64,000 nucleotides of DNA from Flavobacterium limi (GCF_010645075.1 NZ_JAADZV010000003.1:186001-250000), one strand, 5' to 3'; positions 36,352 through 45,174 are shown, counted from the first letter of the stretch. The notes: generated from the letters alone by a model not told the origin. Program-made: numbers and translations.

Positions 36352-36987
36352 ATGAGTTTTTACTGGGTCAAAACGAATTCATTTATCAAAAGGATATTTT
36401 CTAAGTATTGTTGGGATATTCCAAACAAAGAGAAGAAAATATACCTCACTTTTGATGATGGGCCAACTCCAGAAATTACGGACTGGGTGCTAACCGAATT
36501 GAAGAAATTTGACGCAAAGGCAACTTTCTTTTGTATCGGAAAAAATATCAAAGCTAACTTAGACTTATTTGAAAAATTAATAACCGAAGGCCACTCTATA
36601 GGAAATCACACTATGAATCATGTTAATGGTTGGAAGAGCCATACTAATGATTACATTGAAAACGTACAAAATTGTGCTGCCGTTTTAGAAGAAGAAAAAA
36701 ACTGCAACCTGATATTTCGTCCTCCTTATGGGAAGATAAAGAAAGCTCAATCCAAAATCCTAAGAAAACTAGGATATAAAATCGTAATGTGGGATGTTTT
36801 AAGCGCAGATTTTGACCAGAGTATTACTCCTCAAAAATGCCTTGAAAATGTTATCAAAAATGTAACATCCGGAAGTGTAATCGTATTTCATGACAGTATA
36901 AAGGCATCGCAAAATTTAAAATTTGCACTTCCTAAAACTTTACATTTTTTAAAAGAAAACGGATATGATTTTGATGTTATCCGATAA
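36352..36987 (+). CDS. Polysaccharide deacetylase (NodB domain)
   Basis: Carbohydrate esterase family 4 enzyme, 211 residues, that removes N-acetyl groups from peptidoglycan or another GlcNAc polymer. Motif 1 is TFDDGP (catalytic Asp and metal Asp). Motif 2 is GNHTMNH (metal histidines), motif 3 RPPYGK, and motifs 4-5 are MWDVLSADF and VIVFHDS. No cleavable signal peptide is evident: the N terminus (MSFYWVKTNSFIKR) is short and only weakly hydrophobic. All five motifs are intact. It is convergent with the thioredoxin-like gene. Confidence 0.93.
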   Translation: MSFYWVKTNSFIKRIFSKYCWDIPNKEKKIYLTFDDGPTPEITDWVLTELKKFDAKATFFCIGKNIKANLDLFEKLITEGHSIGNHTMNHVNGWKSHTNDYIENVQNCAAVLEEEKNCNLIFRPPYGKIKKAQSKILRKLGYKIVMWDVLSADFDQSITPQKCLENVIKNVTSGSVIVFHDSIKASQNLKFALPKTLHFLKENGYDFDVIR

Positions 36988-37011
36988 ATAATAGCAAATA
37001 AGAAAAAATTA

Positions 37012-37314
37012 TTATACCCCAAATTGTTCCTGAACAATCCCAATGATAGTATTAGCATCCAACTCACCAGATTGTCTCCAGATCATTTGCCCTTCTTTAT
37101 AGATCATCAGCGTTGGAAGCCCTTTAATCCGTAAAGCTTCTGCTAATTCCTGATTTTTATCAACATCAATTTTAATTACCTTAGCTTTATCACCAAGTGC
37201 AGCCGCAACGTCCTTAATAACAGGATGCATTGAAACTGACGATTCATTCCAGTCTGTGTAAAAATCAATTAGCACAGGTACCTGAGCATTTATTAGTTCT
37301 CCAAATTTTGACAT
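37012..37314 (-). CDS. Thioredoxin-fold protein lacking the CXXC active site
   Basis: A 100-residue thioredoxin-fold protein. It has the classical strand-helix order: VPVLIDFYTDW, then VIKIDVDKN, the cis-proline loop GLPTLMIYK (P67) and WRQSGE. Where thioredoxins read WCGPC, this protein reads WNESS (22-26), and it has no cysteine at all, so dithiol exchange is impossible. A chaperone, partner-binding or regulatory role is the likely alternative. It has a TACATTTG promoter box and no redox partner next to it. The fold assignment is firm; the function is unknown. Confidence 0.85.
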   Translation of the reverse strand: MSKFGELINAQVPVLIDFYTDWNESSVSMHPVIKDVAAALGDKAKVIKIDVDKNQELAEALRIKGLPTLMIYKEGQMIWRQSGELDANTIIGIVQEQFGV

Positions 37315-37364
37315 AAAACCAAAAATTTAAATTTTTAAATCTGCTAAAAAGAGATTACATTATA

Positions 37365-37372
37365 CAAATGTA
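37365..37372 (-). promoter_or_regulatory. -7 promoter box of the thioredoxin-like gene
   Basis: TACATTTG on the minus strand, 50 nt before the ATG at 37314. Confidence 0.5.
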
Positions 37373-37386
37373 GCATTTTTACCGAA

Positions 37387-38622
37387 TTAAGCCACATTGT
37401 TACCCTTTTTTAGTTCAATTACTGTGATTTCCGGCATGATACCCACACGTCCAGGATAAGCATGAAAACCAAAGCCTCTGTTTACATAAACATATCTTCC
37501 TAAGTTCTCATAAAGCCCCGCCCACTGCTTGTAAATATATTGTGCCAGACTCCATTTAAAATATCCCGGGATTTCAATCCCAAATTGCATTCCATGAGTA
37601 TGTCCTGACAATGTTAGATGAAAGTTTTTAGGATGCTCTTTTATCTCTGCATCCCAATGACTAGGATCGTGACTCATTACGATTTTAAAATCATTCTCAT
37701 CAACATGCTGAGATGCTTTATTCAGATCTCCCGCCTTTTTAAAATTCACTCCCCAGTTCTCAACCCCTATCAAAGCAATTTTATCATTGCCTTTATAAAT
37801 ATAAGCATGTTCGTTTAACATTAATTTAAATCCAATCTGCCCGTAAAGATTTTTAATTGCCTGAAAATTTTCATCTTTTTGTTTTTCTGAAGGCCAAGCT
37901 ACATATTCACCATAATCATGATTTCCTAAAATAGAAAACTTTCCGTATTTGTAATTCTTTATTCGACTGAAAGCATCTATCCAGGGATGCATTTCTTTAG
38001 CATGCGTATTGACAATATCTCCTGTAAACAAAATCAAATCTGATTCCTGATCGTTAATTAAATCAATAGCATAATTTATTTTTTCAGAATTGTCAAAACT
38101 CCCACTATGAACGTCCGAAATCTGTGTTATTTTAAATCCGTCAAAAGCATCAGGCAGATCCGGAAAAAAGATGGTTTGCTTAAATACTTTAAAGTTGTAT
38201 TTCCCTTCAAAAATTCCATAAATCAAAGACAAAAACGGAACAGCCGCCAACCCTAAAGCCAATTGACTCACAAATTTTCGTCTTTCGGGCATCATTTCTT
38301 TTCTTGGTGCATTGTACATACAATAATTTAGAATACTGGCACCAATCCTGAAAACATCTTCTCCAAATAAAATAAGCGTAATTACAATTTTAGGAACATA
38401 GACCAGCAACATTAAACCCATACTAAACATAGTAAATTTGGTTTGTCCAACCGAACGGTCAAATTGCGTAAATGAATAAACAATAAAAACCATAAGCATT
38501 ATACTAATAACCTGATAAGCTATTAAAACCCATCTCAATTTGATCAGAGTACGAAAGGCCTGATAGGAATAGAACTCAATAAGCAAGAAAAGAGCACACA
38601 GAATTACAAAACGAAGAATCAT
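37387..38622 (-). CDS. Membrane-anchored metallophosphoesterase
   Basis: A calcineurin-like phosphoesterase of 411 residues. The N-terminal third has about four membrane helices plus one near 118-138. The catalytic domain (about 160-400) has all metal motifs: ITQISDVHSG, FTGDIVN, LGNHDYG, VMSHDP and LSGHTHGMQFG. It resembles the YkuE-type phosphoesterases, which may act on lipid or undecaprenyl phosphates; the substrate here is not determined. It is divergent from polA. Confidence 0.9.
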   Translation of the reverse strand: MILRFVILCALFLLIEFYSYQAFRTLIKLRWVLIAYQVISIMLMVFIVYSFTQFDRSVGQTKFTMFSMGLMLLVYVPKIVITLILFGEDVFRIGASILNYCMYNAPRKEMMPERRKFVSQLALGLAAVPFLSLIYGIFEGKYNFKVFKQTIFFPDLPDAFDGFKITQISDVHSGSFDNSEKINYAIDLINDQESDLILFTGDIVNTHAKEMHPWIDAFSRIKNYKYGKFSILGNHDYGEYVAWPSEKQKDENFQAIKNLYGQIGFKLMLNEHAYIYKGNDKIALIGVENWGVNFKKAGDLNKASQHVDENDFKIVMSHDPSHWDAEIKEHPKNFHLTLSGHTHGMQFGIEIPGYFKWSLAQYIYKQWAGLYENLGRYVYVNRGFGFHAYPGRVGIMPEITVIELKKGNNVA

Positions 38623-38821
38623 TATTTACAGTTTTAAACAAAGTAACAAATAATGAAAATTTTAACGCTTTTTATTATCAAAATTTTAACTAGAAAAAGA
38701 AACCCGTTTATCAAGGAAATCAATTTCAAAAATCAAATTAACCTGGAAGCTTTATATAATTTTAAATAACAATCAGTTTTTAAAACCCAATTGTTTATTT
38801 TTACAGACTAATATTTTTTTT

Positions 38822-41662
38822 ATGTCAACTCAAAAACGCCTTTTTCTTTTAGACGCCTACGCTTTAATTTTTCGCGGTTATTATGCTTTTATTAAAAACC
38901 CGAGAATCAACTCAAAAGGAATGGATACATCAGCAATCATGGGGTTCATGAACTCACTTTTAGATGTCATCAAACGCGAAAAACCAGATCATTTAGCCGT
39001 TGCTTTTGACAAGGAAGGAAGCCATGTAAGAACAGAAATGTTTTCTGACTATAAAGCAAATCGTGACGCTACTCCAGAAGCCATTAAAATTGCAATTCCA
39101 TACATTCAGGACTTGTTAAGAGCCATGCATATTCCAATTATTGAAGTTGCAGGCTGCGAAGCTGATGACCTGATAGGAACCATCGCCAAACAAGCTGAAA
39201 AACAAAACTACAAAGTATTTATGGTGACTCCCGATAAGGATTTTGCACAATTAGTCTCAGAAAATATTTTTATGTACAAACCGGCCCGAATGGGTAATGG
39301 AATCGAAATTTGGGGAATTCCTGAAGTTCTGGCAAAATTTGAAGTAGAAAGACCGGAACAGGTAATCGATTTTCTTGGAATGATGGGTGACGCTGTCGAT
39401 AATATCCCAGGACTTCCGGGTGTTGGCGAAGTTACCGCCAAAAAATTCCTTAAAGAATTTGGCTCCATAGAGAACCTTTTAGAAAACACACATTTGCTGA
39501 AAGGCAAAATGAAAGAAAACATAGAAGCGAATAAAGACAAAGGAATTTTATCTAAAAAACTGGCAACTATTATCTGTGACTGCGATGTTGTTTTTAACGA
39601 AGACGACTACGAACTTTCCCGTCCGGATATAGAAAAAACTGATGCTATTTTTCAGGAACTGGAGTTTAGAAGAATGGCTGAACAGTTCGATAATTTATTC
39701 AAAGTGGGAGGAGGAAATGAATTAGTTGAGAATAATTCTTCCGAGGCCAAATTATACAAAAAACCACAGCCTAAAAATGAAGATCAGTTTGATCTTTTTG
39801 GCGGTCAAACTACAGAGGAAAACACAGAAGAGAGAACTTCATTTTATAATACTTTAGAAAACACACCGCACTCGTATCAGCTTGTTCAGGGTGATTTAGG
39901 AATTAAATTGCTTTTACAGAATTTACAAAAGCAGACTTCTGTTTGTTTTGACACAGAAACAACAGGATTAGACGCTTTGCATGCTGAGCTTGTTGGGGTT
40001 TCGTTTTCGTATGAAAAGGGAAAAGGATATTATGTTCCGTTTCCGGAAAACCAGGAAGAAGCAAAGGTTTTAATCGACAAATTCAAGCCATTTTTTGAGA
40101 ATGAAAATATCGAAAAAATTGGCCAGAATCTAAAATACGATTTAAAAATCCTTTCTAATTATGGCATCACAGTAAAAGGAAAACTTTTTGACACTATGAT
40201 TGCGCATTATCTTATCAATCCGGATATGCGTCATAACATGGATATTTTAGCAGAAACGTATTTGAAATATTCTCCTAAGTCAATTGAAACTTTAATTGGA
40301 AAAAAAGGAAAAAGTCAACTTTCAATGCGCGATGTTACACTTGAAGACATTAAAGAATATGCTGCAGAAGATGCTGATGTAACCCTACAACTGAAAGAAA
40401 TTTTCACGACAGAATTAGACAAAACCGAAACCAAAAAGTTATTTGAGGAGATTGAAATCCCATTGGTAAGTGTTTTGGCCGCCATGGAAACAGAAGGAAT
40501 TCGTCTGGATGTTGAGTTCTTAAAATTAATGTCTGCAGAAATGGATCTTGAAATTAAAACTCTTGAACAAAATATTTACGAAACTGCAGGCGAAAAATTC
40601 AATCTCGCTTCACCAAAACAATTAGGTGATATTTTATTCGATAAACTTAAAATCGGAGGCGCTAAACAAAAGAAAACCAAAACAGGTCAATATGCTACCG
40701 GCGAAGAAGTTTTGACTTATTTAGCCAACGACAATCCAATTGTTAAAGAAATCCTCGACTGGCGTCAGATGGTAAAATTACAAAGCACCTATATTTTGGC
40801 TTTACCTGAACAAGTTGACAAAAAAACACTGCGAGTTCATACAGATTATATGCAGACAGTTGCTGCAACAGGTCGCTTGAGTTCTAATAATCCAAATCTT
40901 CAAAACATTCCGATCCGTACCGAAAGAGGACGTCAGATCCGTAAAGCTTTTGTTGCTCGTGACGAGAATCACACACTGATTTCTGCCGATTATTCTCAAA
41001 TAGAATTAAGAATCATTGCAGCTTTAAGTGGCGAAGAAAACATGATCAAAGCATTTCAGGACGGAGAAGATATTCACAAAGCAACAGCAGCAAAAGTTTT
41101 TAACGTGCCTTTAAATGACGTTTCCCGCGAGCAAAGAAGCAATGCAAAAACTGTAAACTTTGGAATTATATATGGTGTTTCCGCTTTTGGATTAAGCAAC
41201 CAGACTTCATTGTCACGAAGTGAAAGTGCAGCTTTGATAGAAGCTTACTACAATACTTATCCGAAATTAAAATCATACATCTCAGACCAGGTTGAATTTG
41301 CCCGCGAAAACGGCTATGTACAAACGATTTTAGGCCGTCGTCGTTACTTAAAAGACATAAACTCTGCAAATGCAGTAGTGAGAAGCGCTGCTGAAAGAAA
41401 TGCCGTAAATGCACCAATTCAGGGAAGTGCTGCTGATGTGATTAAAATCGCAATGATCAACATTCATAAAAAACTTCAGGACGAAAACTGGAAATCTAAA
41501 ATGCTGTTACAGGTACATGACGAGCTTGTGTTTGATGTTCACAACGATGAGCTCGAAAAAATCCAACCGATGATTAAACACGAAATGGAAAATGCTTTTA
41601 AAATGACCGTTCCTTTGGAAGTTGAATTAGGACTGGGCAAAGACTGGTTAGAAGCTCATTAA
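38822..41662 (+). CDS. polA: DNA polymerase I
   Basis: Replication and repair polymerase of 946 residues. The N-terminal 5'-3' exonuclease domain (about 1-300) has FLLDAYALIFRGYYAF, GCEADDLIGT and a helix-hairpin-helix LPGVGEVTAKKF. The 3'-5' proofreading domain keeps its metal residues (CFDTETTGLD, NLKYDLKIL, YAAEDADVTLQL), so it should be active. The polymerase domain has motif A SADYSQIELRI, motif B RSNAKTVNFGIIYG and motif C QVHDELVFD. All three activities appear intact. A terminator follows closely. Confidence 0.98.
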   Translation: MSTQKRLFLLDAYALIFRGYYAFIKNPRINSKGMDTSAIMGFMNSLLDVIKREKPDHLAVAFDKEGSHVRTEMFSDYKANRDATPEAIKIAIPYIQDLLRAMHIPIIEVAGCEADDLIGTIAKQAEKQNYKVFMVTPDKDFAQLVSENIFMYKPARMGNGIEIWGIPEVLAKFEVERPEQVIDFLGMMGDAVDNIPGLPGVGEVTAKKFLKEFGSIENLLENTHLLKGKMKENIEANKDKGILSKKLATIICDCDVVFNEDDYELSRPDIEKTDAIFQELEFRRMAEQFDNLFKVGGGNELVENNSSEAKLYKKPQPKNEDQFDLFGGQTTEENTEERTSFYNTLENTPHSYQLVQGDLGIKLLLQNLQKQTSVCFDTETTGLDALHAELVGVSFSYEKGKGYYVPFPENQEEAKVLIDKFKPFFENENIEKIGQNLKYDLKILSNYGITVKGKLFDTMIAHYLINPDMRHNMDILAETYLKYSPKSIETLIGKKGKSQLSMRDVTLEDIKEYAAEDADVTLQLKEIFTTELDKTETKKLFEEIEIPLVSVLAAMETEGIRLDVEFLKLMSAEMDLEIKTLEQNIYETAGEKFNLASPKQLGDILFDKLKIGGAKQKKTKTGQYATGEEVLTYLANDNPIVKEILDWRQMVKLQSTYILALPEQVDKKTLRVHTDYMQTVAATGRLSSNNPNLQNIPIRTERGRQIRKAFVARDENHTLISADYSQIELRIIAALSGEENMIKAFQDGEDIHKATAAKVFNVPLNDVSREQRSNAKTVNFGIIYGVSAFGLSNQTSLSRSESAALIEAYYNTYPKLKSYISDQVEFARENGYVQTILGRRRYLKDINSANAVVRSAAERNAVNAPIQGSAADVIKIAMINIHKKLQDENWKSKMLLQVHDELVFDVHNDELEKIQPMIKHEMENAFKMTVPLEVELGLGKDWLEAH

Positions 41663-41680
41663 AATTTATCTTTAAAACCG

Positions 41681-41715
41681 AAAGCGTCCCGATTAATTTT
41701 CAGGACGCTTTTTTA
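41681..41715 (+). terminator. Terminator of polA
   Basis: AAAGCGTCC, 13-nt loop, GGACGCTTT then more T residues, 19 nt past the polA stop. Confidence 0.88.
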
Positions 41716-41747
41716 TGCAATTGAAATCAGATTTTATATAAATCAAA

Positions 41748-41777
41748 AAAACCACCACAAAACTGTGATGGTTTTTC
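41748..41777 (-). terminator. Terminator of the downstream tRNA-Thr copy
   Basis: AACCACCACA around a short loop to TGTGATGGTT, an imperfect version of the hairpin behind the other copy; T-rich on both sides. Confidence 0.65.
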
Positions 41778-41781
41778 GCTG

Positions 41782-41855
41782 AGCCGATAGAGGGACTCGA
41801 ACCCACGACCTGCTGATTACAAATCAGCTGCTCTAGCCAGCTGAGCTACATCGGC
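41782..41855 (-). tRNA. tRNA-Thr (anticodon TGT), copy 2
   Basis: A 74-nt cloverleaf: acceptor GCCGATG/TATCGGC (one G-U pair), D arm GCTC/GAGC, and anticodon stem GCTGA/TCAGC with loop TTTGTAA, anticodon TGT. The T arm is GTGGG-TTCGAGT-CCCTC with one mismatch, and the discriminator is T. Identical to the copy at 41964-42037, and preceded by its own TATCTTTG box (41869-41876). Confidence 0.95.
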
Positions 41856-41868
41856 CTCATTACGGGTG

Positions 41869-41876
41869 CAAAGATA
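41869..41876 (-). promoter_or_regulatory. -7 promoter box of tRNA-Thr copy 2
   Basis: TATCTTTG on the minus strand, 13 nt before the tRNA 5' end, in the duplicated flank. Confidence 0.6.
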
Positions 41877-41930
41877 AAATTGTTTTTTAATATTCCAAAA
41901 AATATTTCACACCTCTCTCTATAATTAAAA

Positions 41931-41956
41931 AAACCATCACATTTCTGTGATGGTTT
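41931..41956 (-). terminator. Terminator behind tRNA-Thr copy 1
   Basis: AACCATCACA, loop TTTC, TGTGATGGTT with flanking A and T runs, 8 nt past the tRNA 3' end. Confidence 0.75.
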
Positions 41957-41963
41957 TCCGTTG

Positions 41964-42037
41964 AGCCGATAGAGGGACTCGAACCCACGACCTGCTGATT
42001 ACAAATCAGCTGCTCTAGCCAGCTGAGCTACATCGGC
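41964..42037 (-). tRNA. tRNA-Thr (anticodon TGT), copy 1
   Basis: The same 74-nt tRNA-Thr sequence as at 41782-41855, base for base. Both the 5' flank (CACCCGTAATGAG) and the 3' hairpin are shared, so the whole promoter-tRNA-terminator unit of about 182 bp was duplicated in tandem. Its -7 box reads TATATTTG instead of TATCTTTG. Confidence 0.95.
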
Positions 42038-42050
42038 CTCATTACGGGTG

Positions 42051-42058
42051 CAAATATA
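42051..42058 (-). promoter_or_regulatory. -7 promoter box of tRNA-Thr copy 1
   Basis: TATATTTG on the minus strand, 13 nt before the tRNA 5' end. Confidence 0.6.
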
Positions 42059-42113
42059 AAGCGGTTTTTGGTTTTGCCAAAATAAATCTGCACTTTTTTA
42101 CACTTTTTTTTTC

Positions 42114-42380
42114 TTACAATGCGTTGATTTTTTCAATCAATTGATTAGCAGTTTGTTCTAATTCAACATTGATTTGTTTGAAATGTGCTTTTTTATTTTC
42201 AACATTTTTTGCGTTCACTTTTGTTATTAAAGTATCAAAAGCATTGATAGCCTCATCAACTAAAGCATTCGTCTCCGGAGTTGGATTTCCTGTTGTAGAC
42301 ATCTCAAACAAGTAAACCGCTTCAATAATATCTCCTAATACGAAATTGATGTCTTTCTTTAAATTCTTAACGTTTGCCAT
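42114..42380 (-). CDS. Hypothetical small helical protein
   Basis: An 88-residue protein starting MANVKNLKKDINFVL. It is almost all alpha-helical by composition (two to three amphipathic helices), with no signal peptide, cysteine or membrane helix. I do not recognise a named family, though short proteins with this start are familiar in Flavobacteria. ATG 42380 is chosen. The frame is open ten codons further to a TTG, but the TACTTTTG box at 42408-42415 overlaps that codon. The leader has three TTTTAA-type repeats. Confidence 0.7.
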   Translation of the reverse strand: MANVKNLKKDINFVLGDIIEAVYLFEMSTTGNPTPETNALVDEAINAFDTLITKVNAKNVENKKAHFKQINVELEQTANQLIEKINAL

Positions 42381-42407
42381 TTTAATTTTAATTTTAATTT
42401 GCGTCTG

Positions 42408-42415
42408 CAAAAGTA
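42408..42415 (-). promoter_or_regulatory. -7 promoter box of the small helical protein gene
   Basis: TACTTTTG on the minus strand, 27 nt before the ATG at 42380. Confidence 0.5.
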
Positions 42416-42437
42416 CATATTATCTTTAGAATATATG

Positions 42438-43406
42438 TTAAGAAATGTAAATTTCTAAAATTGAAGCATTTCCGTTCAAAACAAATGCATTAATCTGAGC
42501 CGGTACTAAAACTGTATCTCCTTTTTTATACGATTGCTTAAAACCGTCATATTCAATCTCAAAACTTCCTTCAATGCACATATAAACCGTAAATGTTTCT
42601 CCGGATTTAGAAACTTCAATTGCATTTTCTAACGGAATGAAATTCGTTGTAAAGTACGGACAATCAACGATTACATTTGATGCATTTGTTTTTGTTTCGT
42701 ATTTCTTCTGTGTATCTACCTTATTATAATTTATTGCATCAAGTGCCAAATCAACATGCAGTTCCCTTGTATTTCCCTGAGCATCTTTACGGTCAAAATC
42801 ATACAAACGATAAGTAATATCTGAAGTCTGCTGTATTTCGGCCACAACCAGCCCTGCTCCTATCGCATGGACTGTTCCTGTTTCTAAAAAGAAAACATCA
42901 CCTGATTTTGCTTTAACATCATCCAGAATTGAAACCAGAGTCTTATCATTTAAATGCTGTAAATATTCTTCTTTGCTTGAATCTTCTTTAAAGCCAACAA
43001 TAATTCTGGAATCCGGATCAGCCTGCATTACGTACCACATTTCGGTTTTTCCGAAAGAATTGTGACGTTCTTTGGCTAATTTATCATTTGGATGAACCTG
43101 GATTGAAAGGTCTTCCCTGGCATCTAAATACTTAAAAAGTAACGGAAATTGCTTTCCGAAGCGTTTGTAAACTGCTGTCCCCAGAATTTCGTCAGGCATA
43201 TCATTTATAAGATCCATAAGAGATTTCCCTTTCAGTTCTCCATCAGATACAATACTAACATCACCTTCTACAGTTGAGAGCTCCCAGCTTTCTCCTGTAA
43301 TTTTTGAAGTGATTGCTTTATTTAATATAGTTTTAAGTTTTTCTCCACCCCAGATTCTTTCTTTTAGAATTGGCTGGAATTGTAAGGGATATAAATTAGA
43401 TTTCAT
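42438..43406 (-). CDS. manA: Mannose-6-phosphate isomerase, class I
   Basis: A cupin zinc enzyme of 322 residues that interconverts fructose 6-phosphate and mannose 6-phosphate and so feeds GDP-sugar synthesis for surface glycans. The metal-site motifs are SIQVHPND (Q103, H105), GKTEMWYV (E122) and ETGTVHAIGAG. The N-terminal RIWGGEKL and C-terminal cupin KKGDTVLVPAQ are typical of the short ManA/Pmi form. It follows bcp by 60 nt on the same strand and is probably the last gene of the idi-queD-bcp-manA run. Confidence 0.93.
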   Translation of the reverse strand: MKSNLYPLQFQPILKERIWGGEKLKTILNKAITSKITGESWELSTVEGDVSIVSDGELKGKSLMDLINDMPDEILGTAVYKRFGKQFPLLFKYLDAREDLSIQVHPNDKLAKERHNSFGKTEMWYVMQADPDSRIIVGFKEDSSKEEYLQHLNDKTLVSILDDVKAKSGDVFFLETGTVHAIGAGLVVAEIQQTSDITYRLYDFDRKDAQGNTRELHVDLALDAINYNKVDTQKKYETKTNASNVIVDCPYFTTNFIPLENAIEVSKSGETFTVYMCIEGSFEIEYDGFKQSYKKGDTVLVPAQINAFVLNGNASILEIYIS

Positions 43407-43466
43407 ACTTTAATTTTAAGGCTAATATTTATAATTAAATAAAAAGGTACTATTATTTTTGACAAT

Positions 43467-43925
43467 TTACAATACCAATTCTTTAATTGTACCTAAAGCT
43501 TTTGGAATATGACTGGCAGCATTTACACTATCGAAAATCAATATAACAACACCATTTCTGTCAATAACATACGTTACCCTTCCTGGCAGGAGTCCAAACA
43601 AATTATTTTTAACTCCAAAAAGGTTCCTCAGTTTCTTATCCTGATCCGACAATAAAATAAAAGGTAATTCGTGTTTTTTGGCAAATTTATGGTGTGATTT
43701 GACACTGTCACTGCTGATTCCAATTACTTCAGCACCTAAATCTTTAAAATCTTCGTATTGATCCCTAAAGCTACAAGCCTCGGTAGTACATCCGGGTGTA
43801 TTATCTTTTGGATAAAAATAAATCACTAAAGGCTTTCGTCCTAAAACGCTTTGGCTTTCAAAAACTTCTCCGTGGCTATCTTTCGCAGTAAAATTCGGAA
43901 CTATATCTCCTATTTTTAACGACAT
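43467..43925 (-). CDS. bcp: Thioredoxin-dependent peroxiredoxin, BCP/PrxQ type
   Basis: Peroxiredoxin of 152 residues that reduces peroxides. The peroxidatic cysteine C46 is in DNTPGCTTEACSFRD, and the resolving C51 lies five residues on, the atypical 2-Cys BCP arrangement. IGISSDSVKSHHKFAKKH and VTYVIDRNGV are further landmarks. It starts 3 nt after the queD stop, so it is co-transcribed. Confidence 0.95.
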   Translation of the reverse strand: MSLKIGDIVPNFTAKDSHGEVFESQSVLGRKPLVIYFYPKDNTPGCTTEACSFRDQYEDFKDLGAEVIGISSDSVKSHHKFAKKHELPFILLSDQDKKLRNLFGVKNNLFGLLPGRVTYVIDRNGVVILIFDSVNAASHIPKALGTIKELVL

Positions 43926-43928
43926 TCT

Positions 43929-44339
43929 TTATTCTCCTTTATAAGTTACAAAATTGCGGTCTGTTTCGTTCAAAACGACTTCTAAGTCAAAATCTGATTG
44001 AATTCTTTTTCTAATTTTATTCCATATCACAACAGCAATATTTTCTGCAGTTGGATTCAAATCCTGAAATTCCGGAACATCCAGATTCAGGTTTTTGTGA
44101 TCGAACGGAATCTCTACTTCTTCAAGTATAATATCCGCTAACACTTTCACATCTAAAACAAAACCAGTTTCCGGGTCAATTTTTCCTGTAACACTTACTG
44201 TTAAACCATAATTATGACCATGAAAGTTCGGATTATTACATTTTCCAAAAACAGCATTGTTTTTTTCAAATGTCCAGTCTTTCCTATGCAATCGATGTGC
44301 AGCATTAAAATGTGCCTTTCTTGATATGGTTACTCTCAT
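43929..44339 (-). CDS. queD: 6-pyruvoyl/6-carboxy-tetrahydropterin synthase
   Basis: Zinc enzyme of the PTPS/QueD family (136 residues), acting on dihydroneopterin triphosphate in queuosine or pterin synthesis. The zinc histidines are H15 (FNAAHRL), H40 and H42 (FHGHNYG). C34 in GKCNNPNFHGHNY matches the PTPS-type catalytic cysteine. The motif is closer to the eukaryotic-type PTPS than to E. coli QueD, but in Bacteroidetes such genes usually serve queuosine synthesis. It sits between idi and bcp with gaps of 7 and 3 nt. Confidence 0.9.
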   Translation of the reverse strand: MRVTISRKAHFNAAHRLHRKDWTFEKNNAVFGKCNNPNFHGHNYGLTVSVTGKIDPETGFVLDVKVLADIILEEVEIPFDHKNLNLDVPEFQDLNPTAENIAVVIWNKIRKRIQSDFDLEVVLNETDRNFVTYKGE

Positions 44340-44346
44340 TGGTTGG

Positions 44347-44880
44347 TTAGTCGTTAAATTTATGGTCTTCTAAATAATGATAAAATTCATCAAAAATTAT
44401 TTTAAACCATACAGTATAAATTTCGGGCTTCTTTTCAATATCTTCTTTTACAGCTTCAATCTTCATCCATTTCCAGTCTTCTACTTCTTCTAAATTGATT
44501 GACGGACTCTCATTATAGTATCCAATCATTACGTGATCAAGCTCATGTTCGGTCAAACCGTTATCAAAAGGCGCTTTATATATAAAATGAAACAACTCTT
44601 TTAATTCTGTCTTAAAACCCATTTCTTCGAACAACCTCCTGCTTCCTGCTTCTACATTTGATTCCCCTTCTCGCTGATGACTGCAACAAGTATTTGTCCA
44701 GAGTAACGGTGAGTGATACTTTTGATGAGCGCGTTGCTGGAGCATTATTTGATTATTATCATTTAAAATAAAAACTGAAAATGCCCGGTGTAAAAGTGCT
44801 TTTTCGTGCGCTTCTAATTTTGGCATTAAACCAATCTGCTCGTCATTCTGATTTACTAATATTACATTTTCTTCTATCAT
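44347..44880 (-). CDS. idi: Isopentenyl-diphosphate delta-isomerase, type I
   Basis: A Nudix-fold enzyme of 177 residues that interconverts IPP and DMAPP. The catalytic cysteine C65 is in WTNTCCSH (with H68), and the Nudix-like ESNVEAGSRRLFEEMGF and EHELDHVMIG segments carry metal ligands. It heads a short operon (idi, queD, bcp, perhaps manA) with promoter box TATTTTTG 17 nt upstream of the ATG. Confidence 0.95.
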   Translation of the reverse strand: MIEENVILVNQNDEQIGLMPKLEAHEKALLHRAFSVFILNDNNQIMLQQRAHQKYHSPLLWTNTCCSHQREGESNVEAGSRRLFEEMGFKTELKELFHFIYKAPFDNGLTEHELDHVMIGYYNESPSINLEEVEDWKWMKIEAVKEDIEKKPEIYTVWFKIIFDEFYHYLEDHKFND

Positions 44881-44897
44881 AGTGCGTATTGATATAA

Positions 44898-44905
44898 CAA
44901 AAATA
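44898..44905 (-). promoter_or_regulatory. -7 promoter box of the idi-queD-bcp operon
   Basis: TATTTTTG on the minus strand, 17 nt before the idi ATG. The following stretch up to 45140 is AT-rich, and I see nothing else in it. Confidence 0.6.
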
Positions 44906-45140
44906 CGAAAAAAGAATTGGCTGGAAAATCTCAGAAAACATTGTGAAAAGTTTAACTGGCTACGAATATTATAATTTACTCATCAACAACAAAATACAAC
45001 ATATTAATTTCAATAAAAACCTTAAAAATAAGATTCTAAAAACCACTTCAATTTATTTTGCGTAAATAATAGAAAGTTAAAACATACTTAAAAAAAACTC
45101 AATTGTACAATACCCAACATTTCCTTTCAAAACCGAATTG

Positions 45141-45148
45141 TACATTTG
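45141..45148 (+). promoter_or_regulatory. -7 promoter box of msrB
   Basis: TACATTTG on the plus strand, 26 nt before the ATG at 45175. Confidence 0.55.
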
Positions 45149-45174
45149 AAATAAAAATTAAAGCATTCAAAACA

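Noticed and set aside
39208..39540. Open frame of 110 codons antisense to polA
   Set aside because: Inside the well-conserved 5'-3' exonuclease domain of polA, without promoter or start support.
38822..41662. Possible loss of proofreading in DNA polymerase I
   Set aside because: The exonuclease residues in FDTETTGLD, NLKYDLKIL and YAAEDADVTL are present, unlike in proofreading-deficient homologues.
42381..42400. TTTTAA-type hexamer repeats before the small helical protein gene, considered as a regulatory repeat
   Set aside because: Three short A/T units are expected by chance here and show no symmetry or link to other sites.
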